A DNA stretch of 64,000 nucleotides, taken from a bacterium. Its GTDB lineage: Bacteria > Vulcanimicrobiota > Xenobia > Xenobiales > JADMJV01. Positions 7,848 through 17,052 of this stretch are shown here, one piece after another. A model generated the notes under the pieces. It made no database searches. It was given only the letters and a program-made list of their open reading frames with translations, and was not told where the DNA came from. The stretch is from the NCBI GenBank assembly GCA_018780265.1, contig JADMJV010000032.1:20453-84452 (forward strand), written 5' to 3'. Each line of letters starts with the position of its first letter. Position 1 is the first letter of the stretch. A program made the position numbers and the translations under genes.

Positions 7848-8897
7848 GTGAAATCAGAACTAGAACGACTTATTCATCCCGAATTTCAACAGACCCTGGG
7901 CCAACTGGAAATGGTCAAGGACGTCCACTCGCAGAACGGAACCTGGCAAATCAAGGTCGACTTCCTTACTTTTGCCAGCCCCGTCAAAGACCTGTTGGTC
8001 CAGTCCATCAAACAGGCCACCGCTGAGCCCGTCTCGGTGATCGATGTCACTCAGCAACGGACCACTCAGCCAGCCCTGGGTGGTGGATTGCTGAGTACCG
8101 TCAAAAATGTCATCGCCGTAGCCAGTGGCAAAGGAGGGGTAGGGAAGTCAACGGTGGCCGTAAACCTGGCCGCCTCGCTCAGCCTGGAGGGAGCCCGAGT
8201 GGGCCTGCTGGACGCCGACATTTACGGACCCAGTGTTCCGGCCCTGGTTGGAATCGAACAGTTCGGAGTGAGCATCCGCGACAAGCTTCTGCAACCCGTC
8301 GAAAAATTCGGCGTCAAGATGATCTCCATGGGGTTGTTTATGAAACCGGGGGACTCCGTCATCTGGCGAGGCCCCAAACTCCACGGCCAGATTCAACTTT
8401 TTTGCGAAGGGGTGAACTGGGGAGACTTAGACTTCCTGGTCGTAGACCTGCCTCCAGGCACGGGCGACGTATCTCTTTCGCTGTCCCAGATGGTTCCTCT
8501 GGGGGGAGCCGTGATCGTAAGCACGCCCCAACATGTCGCCGTGGGAGTGGCCAGCAAAGCCATCAGCGCTTTCGGCAAGCTCAATGTGCCCCTGCTTGGA
8601 CTGGTAGAAAACATGAGCCACTATACCTGCCCCAATTGTCATCATCGTGACGATGTCTTCGGCCACGGAGGCGCTCAGACCGTTGCCCGCGAGCTGAGCA
8701 TCCCTTTCCTGGGCGAAATTCCCCTCAACAGCACCATGCTGGAGGCCAGCCTGAAAGGTCTGCCTGTAGTGGTGTCGCACCCGGACTCCGCTCCCGCTCA
8801 GGCCCTGAGACGGATCAGCCAGCTGGTAGCCGGACGGCTTTCCGTGGCCGCCGTGGCGGGCTACGACGCCATGTATGAAAACGTACTTTCGGCCTAA
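7848..8897 (+). CDS. mrp: Mrp/NBP35-family iron-sulfur carrier ATPase
   Basis: P-loop ATPase that holds and transfers Fe-S clusters to apoproteins in the cytoplasm. A MIP18/DUF59-like N-terminal region (about 1-75) is followed by the deviant Walker A SGKGGVGKST (about 93-102) and the cluster-binding CPNC (C261, C264). AGAGGA at 7835-7840 lies 7 nt before GTG 7848. An ATG at 7842 is too close to that site, and the frame upstream of it runs through the 6S gene. With no room for another promoter after the terminator, expression probably needs read-through from the 6S unit or a promoter inside it. The 3' end overlaps the convergent RNase D gene by 4 bases. Confidence 0.9.
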   Translation: MKSELERLIHPEFQQTLGQLEMVKDVHSQNGTWQIKVDFLTFASPVKDLLVQSIKQATAEPVSVIDVTQQRTTQPALGGGLLSTVKNVIAVASGKGGVGKSTVAVNLAASLSLEGARVGLLDADIYGPSVPALVGIEQFGVSIRDKLLQPVEKFGVKMISMGLFMKPGDSVIWRGPKLHGQIQLFCEGVNWGDLDFLVVDLPPGTGDVSLSLSQMVPLGGAVIVSTPQHVAVGVASKAISAFGKLNVPLLGLVENMSHYTCPNCHHRDDVFGHGGAQTVARELSIPFLGEIPLNSTMLEASLKGLPVVVSHPDSAPAQALRRISQLVAGRLSVAAVAGYDAMYENVLSA

Positions 8898-10042
8898 CGG
8901 GCAGTCAGCCGCTGATGCTCACTCCAGAGCGCCTCACCAAACTTGGCCAGGCGCCAGTCTTCCATGCCCTCAATGTTGGCCAACTCGTCCCGGCTTTGGG
9001 GCTGAGCCAGGACCAGAGCCTTTAAGGAACGATTGGTGAAAACTCGATCCGACTCGATACCCAAGGCGTCAGCGGTGCGATTGCGCCAATGACGCAGCTT
9101 TTCATATCGTTCCATTTGGCGGCCACGCAAAAAAGGCTCCGGAGCGGGAACCGAATTGGCCAGAAACGGCTCATTGGCCGCATCAGCCAGCAGACGACAT
9201 AACTCGGCGGCGTTGCGCTGAATGGTATGGTGGCGAAAATGGGCACGCAATTCGTCAGGACCCCCCTCGAAAAGACACAAAGGAACGATAAGACCGTCGG
9301 GCAGAACTCGAAAAACCGCATCATCTTGTTCTCGCGCCTTGTCATCGCGCCAGCGAAACAAGTCGCGAAGTCGCGCCTTGTGATGAAGGCTCAACTTGCG
9401 CGTCTCCGGCAACTGCAAAAAAGCGTGGGGATTAAATTTGCGCGGCTGCGGCGGCGACTGATTGGTGCGCCCGAAGGCCGCCCAGGCCTCCTCCTCCAAT
9501 CCTTGCTCCTTGAGCATCTGATCGAGAATCTTCCAGATTTGAATCAGGTAACGAGTATCCCCCTGAGCATAATCAAACTGGGCCTGAGGCAACGGGCGCA
9601 GGCGCCAGTCAGCGCGCTGGAAGGTCTTATCCACTTCCAGGCCCAAGAAATCGGTAAGCAGTCCCCCCAGACCGGCCCTGGGCAAGCCCAAGAGGCGAGC
9701 GGCCACGTGCGTGTCAAAGACGGGTCCAACCCGCCCACCAACTCGCTCCACCAGGTAGGGCACGTCGTTGTCGGCCGCGTGCAGGATTTTCACGATGCCA
9801 GGATGCTCGAAAACAGCCCGCAAGGGTGAGAGATCGACGGGGGCCAATGGATCGATCAACACGTCTTCGTGCGCGGTAGAAATCTGAATCAAACAAAGCT
9901 TGGTCTGGTAGCTGTAAAACGAGTCCATCTCGGCATCCACCGCGATGACCTGGCAACTGAGGAGGCGCTCTGCGAACGCCTGAATCTCTTCCCCCCTCGC
10001 TAAAAGCCCGCTCGGGCTGGTCGAGGAATTCATGGCCGGCAC
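8894..10042 (-). CDS. rnd: Ribonuclease D-like 3'-5' exonuclease with HRDC domain
   Basis: RNase D family enzyme for 3' trimming of tRNA precursors and other structured RNAs. The DEDD residues are visible: D36 and E38 in VDAEMD, D93 in HAADNDVPYL, and Y158/D162 in YAQGDTRYL. A C-terminal HRDC-type helical domain (about 305-380) contains SLKALVLAQPQSRDELANI. Length 382 fits RNase D. GTG at 10042 is used; ATG at 10033 is an alternative. It is transcribed away from the tRNA-Leu gene, whose promoter begins about 30 nt upstream of its start. Confidence 0.9.
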   Translation of the reverse strand: MPAMNSSTSPSGLLARGEEIQAFAERLLSCQVIAVDAEMDSFYSYQTKLCLIQISTAHEDVLIDPLAPVDLSPLRAVFEHPGIVKILHAADNDVPYLVERVGGRVGPVFDTHVAARLLGLPRAGLGGLLTDFLGLEVDKTFQRADWRLRPLPQAQFDYAQGDTRYLIQIWKILDQMLKEQGLEEEAWAAFGRTNQSPPQPRKFNPHAFLQLPETRKLSLHHKARLRDLFRWRDDKAREQDDAVFRVLPDGLIVPLCLFEGGPDELRAHFRHHTIQRNAAELCRLLADAANEPFLANSVPAPEPFLRGRQMERYEKLRHWRNRTADALGIESDRVFTNRSLKALVLAQPQSRDELANIEGMEDWRLAKFGEALWSEHQRLTAR

Positions 10043-10072
10043 AGTTCGACCTGTCCCGCTATTTCACCTTGG

Positions 10073-10100
10073 TTGACAACCAAATCGCGTTTGATATAAT
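10073..10100 (+). promoter_or_regulatory. Strong promoter for tRNA-Leu
   Basis: Perfect consensus hexamers TTGACA (10073-10078) and TATAAT (10095-10100) with a 16-nt spacer, 13 nt before the mature tRNA 5' end. This is the strongest promoter seen in the window. Confidence 0.92.
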
Positions 10101-10113
10101 ACGGGCGACTTCT

Positions 10114-10198
<85 letters not shown>

Positions 10199-10202
10199 AT
10201 CA

Positions 10203-10240
10203 AATAAGGGCCCTGAAAAATCAGGGCCCTTATTCTTTTC
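10203..10240 (+). terminator. Intrinsic terminator after tRNA-Leu, probably bidirectional
   Basis: A perfect 14-bp stem (10203-10216 with 10221-10234, core AAGGGCCCTGA) around an AAAA loop is followed by CTTTTC. The opposite strand reads into the 3' end of the GAF gene 17 nt away, so it may end both transcripts. Confidence 0.85.
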
Positions 10241-10256
10241 CGTCCAAGCCCGAAGT

Positions 10257-10715
10257 TCAGGCGTTGACGGCGCTAAGTCTGGTCTGCATGGCCTGAGCCA
10301 GTTCATTTAACCAGGGCAGGTCGGCCTGCTTAAAGGCGGCCACCTGAATGCGACTATCGAGATAGATCAATCCTTCGATATCTCCGCTGTCGCCACGAAT
10401 CGGGCAACTGAGCACCGAGCGAATGCCGGAAAGCACCGCGCTGGTGCGTTCACCAAAACGAGGGTCTTGCATGGCGTCCACCAGCATCTTGGCCTCGCCC
10501 GCCTCCATTGCGTCCTGCAGAATGCCCAAAGATACATCGCCCATATCCAACACGGTACGAGGATCGAGGTTGTGGCCAACCTGGGCCGACAACTGATCTT
10601 TGTCATCGTAGCCGTAGAAAATCAAGGCGCGCTCTGGCTTAAGGCGCTCTAAGACCAGATTCAGGCCAGCCTGATATACCTCGGCAGCCGTGCTGGCTCG
10701 ATCAAAACGCTCCAT
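10257..10715 (-). CDS. Stand-alone GAF domain protein
   Basis: Small cytoplasmic protein of 152 residues that is essentially one GAF domain, with GAF-typical segments ALIFYGYDDKDQL, SVLSCPIRGDSGDIEGLIYLD and a closing helix. It lacks any output domain, so it would have to act through a partner. AGGAGG lies 6 nt before the ATG at 10715. The IRSVLSCPI/GLIYLDSR portion resembles the GAF domain of the HD-GYP protein at 3.5-4.6 kb (SIMAVPI/GLIYVDNR), hinting at paralogy. Function unknown. Confidence 0.75.
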   Translation of the reverse strand: MERFDRASTAAEVYQAGLNLVLERLKPERALIFYGYDDKDQLSAQVGHNLDPRTVLDMGDVSLGILQDAMEAGEAKMLVDAMQDPRFGERTSAVLSGIRSVLSCPIRGDSGDIEGLIYLDSRIQVAAFKQADLPWLNELAQAMQTRLSAVNA

Positions 10716-10781
10716 AGGTCCTCCTTCACGCGACTCATTTGGTTTGCCCAGGGAATTTTACTCAAGCACCAAAAGACCTCT

Positions 10782-11663
10782 TCAGGTGCGCTGGCAGACC
10801 TTACACCAGGTGCTGGTGCGCTGGGCCACAGTGCTGCGCTCAAGCTCGTTCTGGCAGCGAAAACAAGGCTCCCCATAGCGACCGTAGACGAGCAATTGCT
10901 CTTGATTGCTGCCCTTCTTTCCATCGGCGTCCACGTAGTCCGAAAACGACGTGCCTCCATTGGCTAAAGCCTTGGCCAGAACCGACGGGACGGCTGAAAA
11001 TATTTTTCCAATCCGCCTTGCCGACAATTTTGCCCCCTTGATGGCGGGACGCACCCCGGCTTCAAAAAGGGCCTCATCAGCGTAGATGTTGCCCACTCCC
11101 GCCGCCACCGCCTGATCCAGCAAAATCGCCTTGATGGCTCGCTGACTGCCGCGCACGGTCCTAAAAAAAGGCTCCCACTGCCAATCTGACGTCAGTGGGT
11201 CAGGACCTAACCGGGCCAACTCCAGGCCAAGGCGTGGATGGTCCTGGGAAAAGAGTCTCCACTTGCCAAATTTGCGGATATCCCGGTAATGAACCGCGCA
11301 GCCGTCCCCAAAAAGCAAAGTAATGTGGGTGTGGGAATCCACCTCGTGCTGGACCGTTCTCTGCAGACCGGTGGTGGGGTGACGTTCAAAAGGTCGGTCG
11401 CTCCGAGAGGGGTCGCGAAACGTGAGTTGCCCCGTCATGCCCAGATGAACCAGCAACACCAGAGGGGGTAGATGAAAGATCAGCAACTTGCCTCGCCGTT
11501 CCAATCGCTCAAAGCGTGCCCCGCGCAACTGCCGGGCAAAAGTCCCGGGGTCAGGAAACACCAGCACCTTGGGATGACGAACCAGCGCATCCTCAATGAC
11601 TCGGCCCGGCAGGTAGGGCAACAAGGACCGGCGCACCGTTTCTACCTCGGGGAGTTCAGGCAT
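10782..11663 (-). CDS. mutM: Formamidopyrimidine-DNA glycosylase
   Basis: Base-excision repair enzyme that removes 8-oxoguanine and cleaves the abasic site. The start at ATG 11663 gives the required MPELPEVET N-terminus (catalytic Pro2 and Glu3). The open frame has 12 spurious upstream codons. The core and helix-two-turn-helix region (AAGVGNIYADEALFEAGV) are intact, and the last ~30 residues form the zinc finger with two CxxC pairs (CFRC, CKVC). Length 293 is slightly above the usual ~270. It overlaps the 3' end of rapA by 8 bases, so it is probably in an operon with rapA and the cysteine synthase gene. Confidence 0.95.
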   Translation of the reverse strand: MPELPEVETVRRSLLPYLPGRVIEDALVRHPKVLVFPDPGTFARQLRGARFERLERRGKLLIFHLPPLVLLVHLGMTGQLTFRDPSRSDRPFERHPTTGLQRTVQHEVDSHTHITLLFGDGCAVHYRDIRKFGKWRLFSQDHPRLGLELARLGPDPLTSDWQWEPFFRTVRGSQRAIKAILLDQAVAAGVGNIYADEALFEAGVRPAIKGAKLSARRIGKIFSAVPSVLAKALANGGTSFSDYVDADGKKGSNQEQLLVYGRYGEPCFRCQNELERSTVAQRTSTWCKVCQRT

Positions 11664-14511
11664 CCTTACGTGGATCCAACACCAGCACTCGAATGGCATC
11701 CAGTTCCACGCGGGCAGCCCGCAGGCACTCCAGGGTTTCTTCCATTTTGGCAGCGTGGGCCGTCACCTCGGCCGCCGAGACGTTATTGTGTTGGGCCAGA
11801 TACTCCAATCGTTGCTGTTCGTGGCTCAACTGCTGCTGGGCCTTATCGATAGCATCGGTGATCAATCCACCCAACTGATCCTGGGCTTCCCGATTGCAGG
11901 TTTCTTCCATGCCCGGCAGTTTGGTCAGCATGGGGCCCGCAAGCCGGCTCCACAGTTGACCTCCCAGGCTGCTCAGGCGAGGCGGTTGCAAATCGGACCG
12001 GACCTTACCTTTCATGTCGATGGCCACCACCAGAGGGGTAGGAGCCAGGTAGCGGTGCAGGTCCAGCCTGGCGGGGCCGACCGCCTGCAACAGGTACAGA
12101 AATTGCACCAGCATGGTCTGCTCCGGCGCCCCCTCCCACAGTCCTGTACAGGCCTTCCCTTCGGCCTGATCCAGCAGCAGTCCCAGCGTCCCTTCCACCA
12201 GAGGGTGGTCCATGTTGAGAAACTGCACTTCTTCGCGAGCCAGGGCCATGGCCCGATCATAAGTCGCCAGATAGCCACCCTCGCGAAGCCCCGGGTACGG
12301 CTCGACCTTCATCAAATCGCCCGATTTAATTTTTAGTAGTCCGGGTGTGGCCAACTCTTCTTCGACCACCCCGAAGTGCTCCAGCATCCGGCTGATGGTG
12401 GCCTGCAAAGGCGCCGTCGGCGCGGCCACAATTTCGGCGGCCAGGGACTCGCCCAAAGCTTGATCATAGGAGTTAATGTCGACCAGAAAGTCCACGTTAT
12501 GCTGCACACTGTCCAAATGCCGGCGCAAAACGTCGCCAGCGTGTTCCAAAAAGGCTTCCAATTCACCGTGACGAGCTCGATTGCGCGGATGGAACGACTG
12601 CAAAACGGCGAACAAGTCTTCTTGCAGCAGGTCCATCAAGGGATCGCCACTGGGCAGTGGATGGTCGAACACGCCCAGTAGTTTGTGCCACTCATAAAGC
12701 ACCTGGCTGGGCGTTCCCTCCACATAAGGCACGGCCACCTGAATGGTATTGAGTTGGCCGATGCGGTCCAGGCGTCCAATCCGTTGTTCCAGGGCATCTG
12801 GGTGAACGGGCAGGTCAAACAAAAGCAGGTGACTGCAAAATTGAAAATTGCGCCCTTCTCCACCAATCTCGCTGCACAGAAGCACCTGGGCCCCGTCATC
12901 CTCGGCAAAGTAAGCGGCCTGACGGTCTCGCTCGATCAGACTCAACCCTTCATGAAACACCGACACCTTGAGGCCGGTCTTTTCGCGAAAAAATTTCTCC
13001 AGGCGCAAGACCGACTTGACCTTAGAGGCCATCACCACCACCTTGGTTCCGGCGGGCAATCCTCGAATCCACTCCACCGTCCAATTCCAGCGAGGGTCGT
13101 CTTTGAGGACCGGTTTGGTGCGCTCCCCTCCCCCCACTGCCACCGGGGTGCGCTGCAAAATTTTCTCCAGTTGGGCCACTTCTGGATAAATTTCGGCATT
13201 CTTCCAACTGGTCGGACAGGGCAAGGGGTAAGGGCGCAAGTTCCGTCCCGGAAAACCCTCCAGCCGCTCGCGCCGATTACGCACCAGCACCCGCCCGGTG
13301 CCATGGCGATCGACCAACAGCGGCAAGGCTTTGGCCGGTTCATCCAGACACTCGTGCAGATCAGCATCGTCGGGAAACAGGTCGCGGAGACGCTCGGAGG
13401 CCCCCGCCAGGCCCTCAGAAAGGTCGCGGGCAGCCTGACCCACCTCCATCAGATGAGTGGTCTCTTCGACAAAATCTTCCAGTCTGGCGAACCGGTCCGG
13501 ATCGACCAGATGCATCAAGGCAAACTGAGTCTCCAGACCCTGGCGCAGCGGAGTGGCCGTCAACAAAAGTAGCCCCCGAGAACGCTGGGCCAGAGCCTGA
13601 ACGCAGCGATACTCGTGGCTGGGCTGCTGGCGCGACCAGCGCAAATGGTGCGCTTCATCCACAATCAGCAGGTCCCAGGGCGTTTCCAAAGCCTGATGCA
13701 AGTGGCGCTTGTCGCGCAACAACTCGATGGGCGCGATAATGCGGGAAGCGTCTTCAAAGGGGTTCTCCAGTTCGTCTTCACCGGACCCCAGCATCATCGT
13801 CTCTTCGTCCATCAGTGGAGGTAACTCGCTGTGAGCCACCTTGAAAAGCTCATTGAAGCGTCGATACAGCTCGGTCAGCCACTGATGGACCAGCGATGCA
13901 GGCGTCAGCACCAGCACGCGATCGGCCCTACCTACGGCGCGCAGCATCGAGTAAATCATGCAGGCCTCAATGGTTTTTCCCAGGCCAACCTCATCGGCGA
14001 GCAGCACGCGAGGAAGCTCGCGGCCGGCCACCTTGCAAGCGATGGCCAGTTGGTGTGGCATCAGGGCCACGCGTGCCCCGGTTAGGCCTCGATAGCGCTT
14101 GCTTAAAATGTCTCCGCGCTGCTGCCACCCCAAGACCCGCAAGTCGAAAGTGTCGACGTGGGACAGTTCTCCCTCGGCCAGCCGCTCGGTGGGACCGGCC
14201 GAGGTGCACCTATCGGCAAGATCGGTTTCACAGATGGTGCGACCCCCACCCGTATAAAAAATCAGGCCGTTTTTGAGGGACAACTTTTCCACCCGAAAAC
14301 TGCCCCCCTTGGCCAGTGTGGCGACCTGACCTGGCGCCAGGTGAAAACGACGCAGCGGGGCGCTGGACAGACTGTAGATACGGCTCTCTTGGACAGCCGG
14401 AAAGTAGACCGCTACCGTGCGCGGACTGCTCTGCTGGCTGACAATTCCCAGGCCAAGGCCCGGTTCCCCTTCGTTGCGAACCCGTTGACCGGGCAACCAT
14501 CCCTCAGACAA
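11656..14511 (-). CDS. rapA: RapA-like SNF2-family ATPase (RNA polymerase recycling factor)
   Basis: Swi2/Snf2 ATPase of 951 residues; E. coli RapA (~970) binds RNA polymerase and promotes its recycling. The N-terminal ~110 residues begin GWLPGQRVRNEGEPGLGLGI, like the RapA tandem Tudor region. Helicase motif I is DEVGLGKT (173-180), motif II DEAH (285-288), and the C-terminal helicase lobe has EIGGEGRNFQFC and the Arg-rich motif EQRIGRLDRIGQ. TTG at 14511 is supported by GGAG 6 nt before it, and it overlaps the cysteine synthase stop by 8 bases. A more general SNF2 helicase role is possible. Confidence 0.88.
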   Translation of the reverse strand: MSEGWLPGQRVRNEGEPGLGLGIVSQQSSPRTVAVYFPAVQESRIYSLSSAPLRRFHLAPGQVATLAKGGSFRVEKLSLKNGLIFYTGGGRTICETDLADRCTSAGPTERLAEGELSHVDTFDLRVLGWQQRGDILSKRYRGLTGARVALMPHQLAIACKVAGRELPRVLLADEVGLGKTIEACMIYSMLRAVGRADRVLVLTPASLVHQWLTELYRRFNELFKVAHSELPPLMDEETMMLGSGEDELENPFEDASRIIAPIELLRDKRHLHQALETPWDLLIVDEAHHLRWSRQQPSHEYRCVQALAQRSRGLLLLTATPLRQGLETQFALMHLVDPDRFARLEDFVEETTHLMEVGQAARDLSEGLAGASERLRDLFPDDADLHECLDEPAKALPLLVDRHGTGRVLVRNRRERLEGFPGRNLRPYPLPCPTSWKNAEIYPEVAQLEKILQRTPVAVGGGERTKPVLKDDPRWNWTVEWIRGLPAGTKVVVMASKVKSVLRLEKFFREKTGLKVSVFHEGLSLIERDRQAAYFAEDDGAQVLLCSEIGGEGRNFQFCSHLLLFDLPVHPDALEQRIGRLDRIGQLNTIQVAVPYVEGTPSQVLYEWHKLLGVFDHPLPSGDPLMDLLQEDLFAVLQSFHPRNRARHGELEAFLEHAGDVLRRHLDSVQHNVDFLVDINSYDQALGESLAAEIVAAPTAPLQATISRMLEHFGVVEEELATPGLLKIKSGDLMKVEPYPGLREGGYLATYDRAMALAREEVQFLNMDHPLVEGTLGLLLDQAEGKACTGLWEGAPEQTMLVQFLYLLQAVGPARLDLHRYLAPTPLVVAIDMKGKVRSDLQPPRLSSLGGQLWSRLAGPMLTKLPGMEETCNREAQDQLGGLITDAIDKAQQQLSHEQQRLEYLAQHNNVSAAEVTAHAAKMEETLECLRAARVELDAIRVLVLDPRKDA

Positions 14512-15469
14512 TTTGGACTCCCTGTAATAAACTTTCGCGCAACCACGCCCGCGATCGATAGCGATCCCACGAATCGGTCACCAGGGCCACCACGGGACCG
14601 CCGGCCTCGGGTCGAGCCGCCCAGCGCAGGGCCGCGGCCACGGCCGTGCCCGACGAGCCACCTACCCAGAGCCCTTCTCGCCGAATCAACTGACGGGTAA
14701 CCTCAAAGCTTTCATCATCCGAGACGGTCTCTACCGCATCGATAAGGCCAAGGTCCAAATTTTGCGGGGCCTGGCTACCGCCAATGCCTTCCACCAGATA
14801 GGCACCATCGCCCAGAGCCAGGCCGGTAGTAGCCAGGCTGGCCAGCGCTGACCCTACCGGGTCGGCCAACACCACTCGCAAGCCAGGCTTTTGCTCCTTG
14901 AGATAGCGGCCCGCCCCACTCAGGCTGCCTCCCGTGCCTGCGCCAGCGACAAAAACCGCCAGATCGCCCCGGCTCTGACTCCAAATTTCGGGACCCGTCG
15001 TTCGATAGTGTATGCGAGGATTGGCCGGATTGGCAAACTGGTCGGCTAAAAACCAACCTTTCTCTTGAGCCAGGCGAGCGGCAACGTTGCGAAAGTTGTC
15101 GGGCGAATCCAGGGGTGCGTTGCTGGTGACCACCACTTCGGCGCCGATCATGGCCAGGGCATCTCGCTTGTCGGGGCTCATCTTCTCGGGCATCACACAG
15201 ACTACCCGATAGCCTCGCGCCTGCCCCACCAGAGCCAGGCCCATGCCCGTATTGCCTGCGGTGGCTTCGACCAGGGTGTCGCCCGGGCGCAACTTCCCCT
15301 GGGCCTCAGCTTCATCGATGATGGCCAGAGCCAGCCGATCTTTGACGCTGCCGCCAGGATTGAGGTGCTCGCACTTGACCCAGACCGGCCAGGGCAAACC
15401 GGCGTCCAGGTGTTGAAGTCGCACCAGGGGGGTATTGCCGATAATCTGATCGATAGTGGGTGGTTTCAC
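14504..15469 (-). CDS. PLP-dependent cysteine synthase family protein
   Basis: Fold-type II PLP enzyme of 321 residues, most likely making cysteine from O-acetylserine (or O-phosphoserine) and sulfide. The PLP lysine is K43 in NPGGSVKDRLAL. The substrate loop EATAGNTGMGLAL, the phosphate-binding GAGTGGS and the GGSSGTA segment are all present. CysK, CysM and a cystathionine beta-synthase-like enzyme cannot be told apart by eye. GTG at 15469 begins MKPPTIDQIIGNTPLVRL. First gene of the cysteine synthase-rapA-mutM run; a divergent peptidase gene starts 76 nt away. Confidence 0.87.
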   Translation of the reverse strand: MKPPTIDQIIGNTPLVRLQHLDAGLPWPVWVKCEHLNPGGSVKDRLALAIIDEAEAQGKLRPGDTLVEATAGNTGMGLALVGQARGYRVVCVMPEKMSPDKRDALAMIGAEVVVTSNAPLDSPDNFRNVAARLAQEKGWFLADQFANPANPRIHYRTTGPEIWSQSRGDLAVFVAGAGTGGSLSGAGRYLKEQKPGLRVVLADPVGSALASLATTGLALGDGAYLVEGIGGSQAPQNLDLGLIDAVETVSDDESFEVTRQLIRREGLWVGGSSGTAVAAALRWAARPEAGGPVVALVTDSWDRYRSRAWLRESLLQGVQIV

Positions 15470-15545
15470 TGCCCTTATTTGCGCAACTTTGCCCCGGTCA
15501 AAACCTACGAGGAGGCAGCCAACCTCCGACGAAACGCCCTGGCCT

Positions 15546-16601
15546 ATGACTAAAGACTCACTTCAATACCTTCAACAACTGGTGGAAACCCACGGCAGTG
15601 CCGGCTACGAACAAAATGTCCAGACGATTTTTCGGGAGCGGGTGGCCAAGGTCTGTGACAGAGTGGATACCGACATTTTGGGTTCGGTTTTGGCAGTGGC
15701 CAACCAGACTGGCTCTCCGCGCATTCTTCTCGACGGTCATAGCGATGAAATCGGCTTTCTGATTCGCTATATCGACGACAGCGGCTACCTCTTCGTAGCC
15801 GCCTCCGGGGGCTGGGACGAAGAGGTGATCGTGAGCCAGCGAGTGTTGGTGCATACGGCCAACGGTCCCATCCCCGGTGTCTTCGGCAAAAAGGCCATTC
15901 ACCTGATGGACCCGGAAGAGCGCAAAAAGAAATCAGAGCTGCATCAGTTGTGGGTGGACATCGGTGCCAGCACCGGAGCCGAGGCTAAGGAACTGGTTGA
16001 AATCGGCGACTCCATCACCATGGACGCCGGCTTTCGGCACATGCTGGGCGGGCGCGCCGTGGCCAAATCTTTCGACAATCGAGCCGGCATCTTCTGCGTC
16101 TCGGAGACCTTACGCGGGCTGAAAAAGAATATTCAGGCCAGCGTCTATGGGGTAGCCGCCGTGCAAGAAGAGATCGGCTTGCGGGGCGCCAAGGCGGCGA
16201 CCTATGCGGTAGATCCCTTGATCGGCATCGCCATCGACGTGACCCACGCCCTGGACATCCCCGACGCCAACAAGCGCAAGGCCGGCGACATCAAACTGGG
16301 AGCGGGTCCGGTGATCGTGCGCGGCCCAAACGTCAACCCCAAGGTCTTTCGACGTTTTGTGGAAGTCGCCAAAAAGAAAGAGATCCCCTACCAGGTGGCC
16401 GCCAGCGGAATAGGCACGGGGACCGACGCCAACGTCATTCAATTATCTCGCGCCGGCGTGGCCACAGGACTGCTGGGCATACCCTTGCGCTACATGCACA
16501 ACCCGTGCGAAATGCTCTCGCTGGACGACCTGGACAATCTGGTCAAATTGCTGATTGCCTTCATCGAATCGGTCACCGCCAAAGACGACTGGACGCCCTA
16601 A
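15546..16601 (+). CDS. M42-family metallo-aminopeptidase (glutamyl aminopeptidase/CelM-like)
   Basis: Cytoplasmic two-metal peptidase, 351 residues, of the tetrahedral TET/PepA family. Visible metal and catalytic residues: H65 in GHSDEIGF, D177 in FDNRAG, E208/E209 in QEEIGLRGA, and D231 in IDVTHA. ATG at 15546 gives the family-typical beginning; the 30 upstream in-frame codons are antisense to the cysteine synthase gene. AGGAGG near 15510 is too far to serve this start, so the ribosome site is unclear. Annotated as endoglucanase in some genomes, but peptidase is the better-supported role. Confidence 0.88.
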   Translation: MTKDSLQYLQQLVETHGSAGYEQNVQTIFRERVAKVCDRVDTDILGSVLAVANQTGSPRILLDGHSDEIGFLIRYIDDSGYLFVAASGGWDEEVIVSQRVLVHTANGPIPGVFGKKAIHLMDPEERKKKSELHQLWVDIGASTGAEAKELVEIGDSITMDAGFRHMLGGRAVAKSFDNRAGIFCVSETLRGLKKNIQASVYGVAAVQEEIGLRGAKAATYAVDPLIGIAIDVTHALDIPDANKRKAGDIKLGAGPVIVRGPNVNPKVFRRFVEVAKKKEIPYQVAASGIGTGTDANVIQLSRAGVATGLLGIPLRYMHNPCEMLSLDDLDNLVKLLIAFIESVTAKDDWTP

Positions 16602-16975
16602 GGGGCCGTGGCCTCGGCTTCGGCGGGCAAAACGGCCGACCAGGTGCCTCTACGCACCTGGTCAGACCATGACCAGAGAACGGTTCCCTGGACCGAAGGA
16701 CCCTGGCGCCGCCCTTCATAGCGAACTCGCAAGCCGGCCGTAGGGCCGCTGTCGTCGTAGCGCGTGATTACCACGGACTCCGGCTCAAAGCGCTCCAGCC
16801 TCAAAGTGGCCGCCGAGCCGTTTTTCCAGCGCGCCTGAAAAGTCTGGGTGGCTGGCTGATGCATCCAGGTACCCTGCATGGGCACTTCGAACCTCTCGGT
16901 CACCTTCCACTCGCCGGCGGGCTGGGCCCATCCGAAAGAAATCAACAATACCAGCAAAACCGCAACAAAACGCAT
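16598..16975 (-). CDS. Small secreted protein of unknown function
   Basis: 125 residues with a clear signal peptide (MRFVAVLLVLLISFGWAQP, cleavage after about residue 17) and a short, mostly beta-predicted body rich in Trp and Arg. I recognise no family. It overlaps the convergent M42 stop by 4 bases. The gene looks intact and has normal codon texture, unlike the decayed gene next to it. Confidence 0.6.
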   Translation of the reverse strand: MRFVAVLLVLLISFGWAQPAGEWKVTERFEVPMQGTWMHQPATQTFQARWKNGSAATLRLERFEPESVVITRYDDSGPTAGLRVRYEGRRQGPSVQGTVLWSWSDQVRRGTWSAVLPAEAEATAP

Positions 16976-17052
16976 GGTTATCCGGTTTCAAGTCGACCGG
17001 CAAAAAACCCTGGGAAGGCCGCAACCCTGTAGCCCGGTTCAATCCTGTTTTC

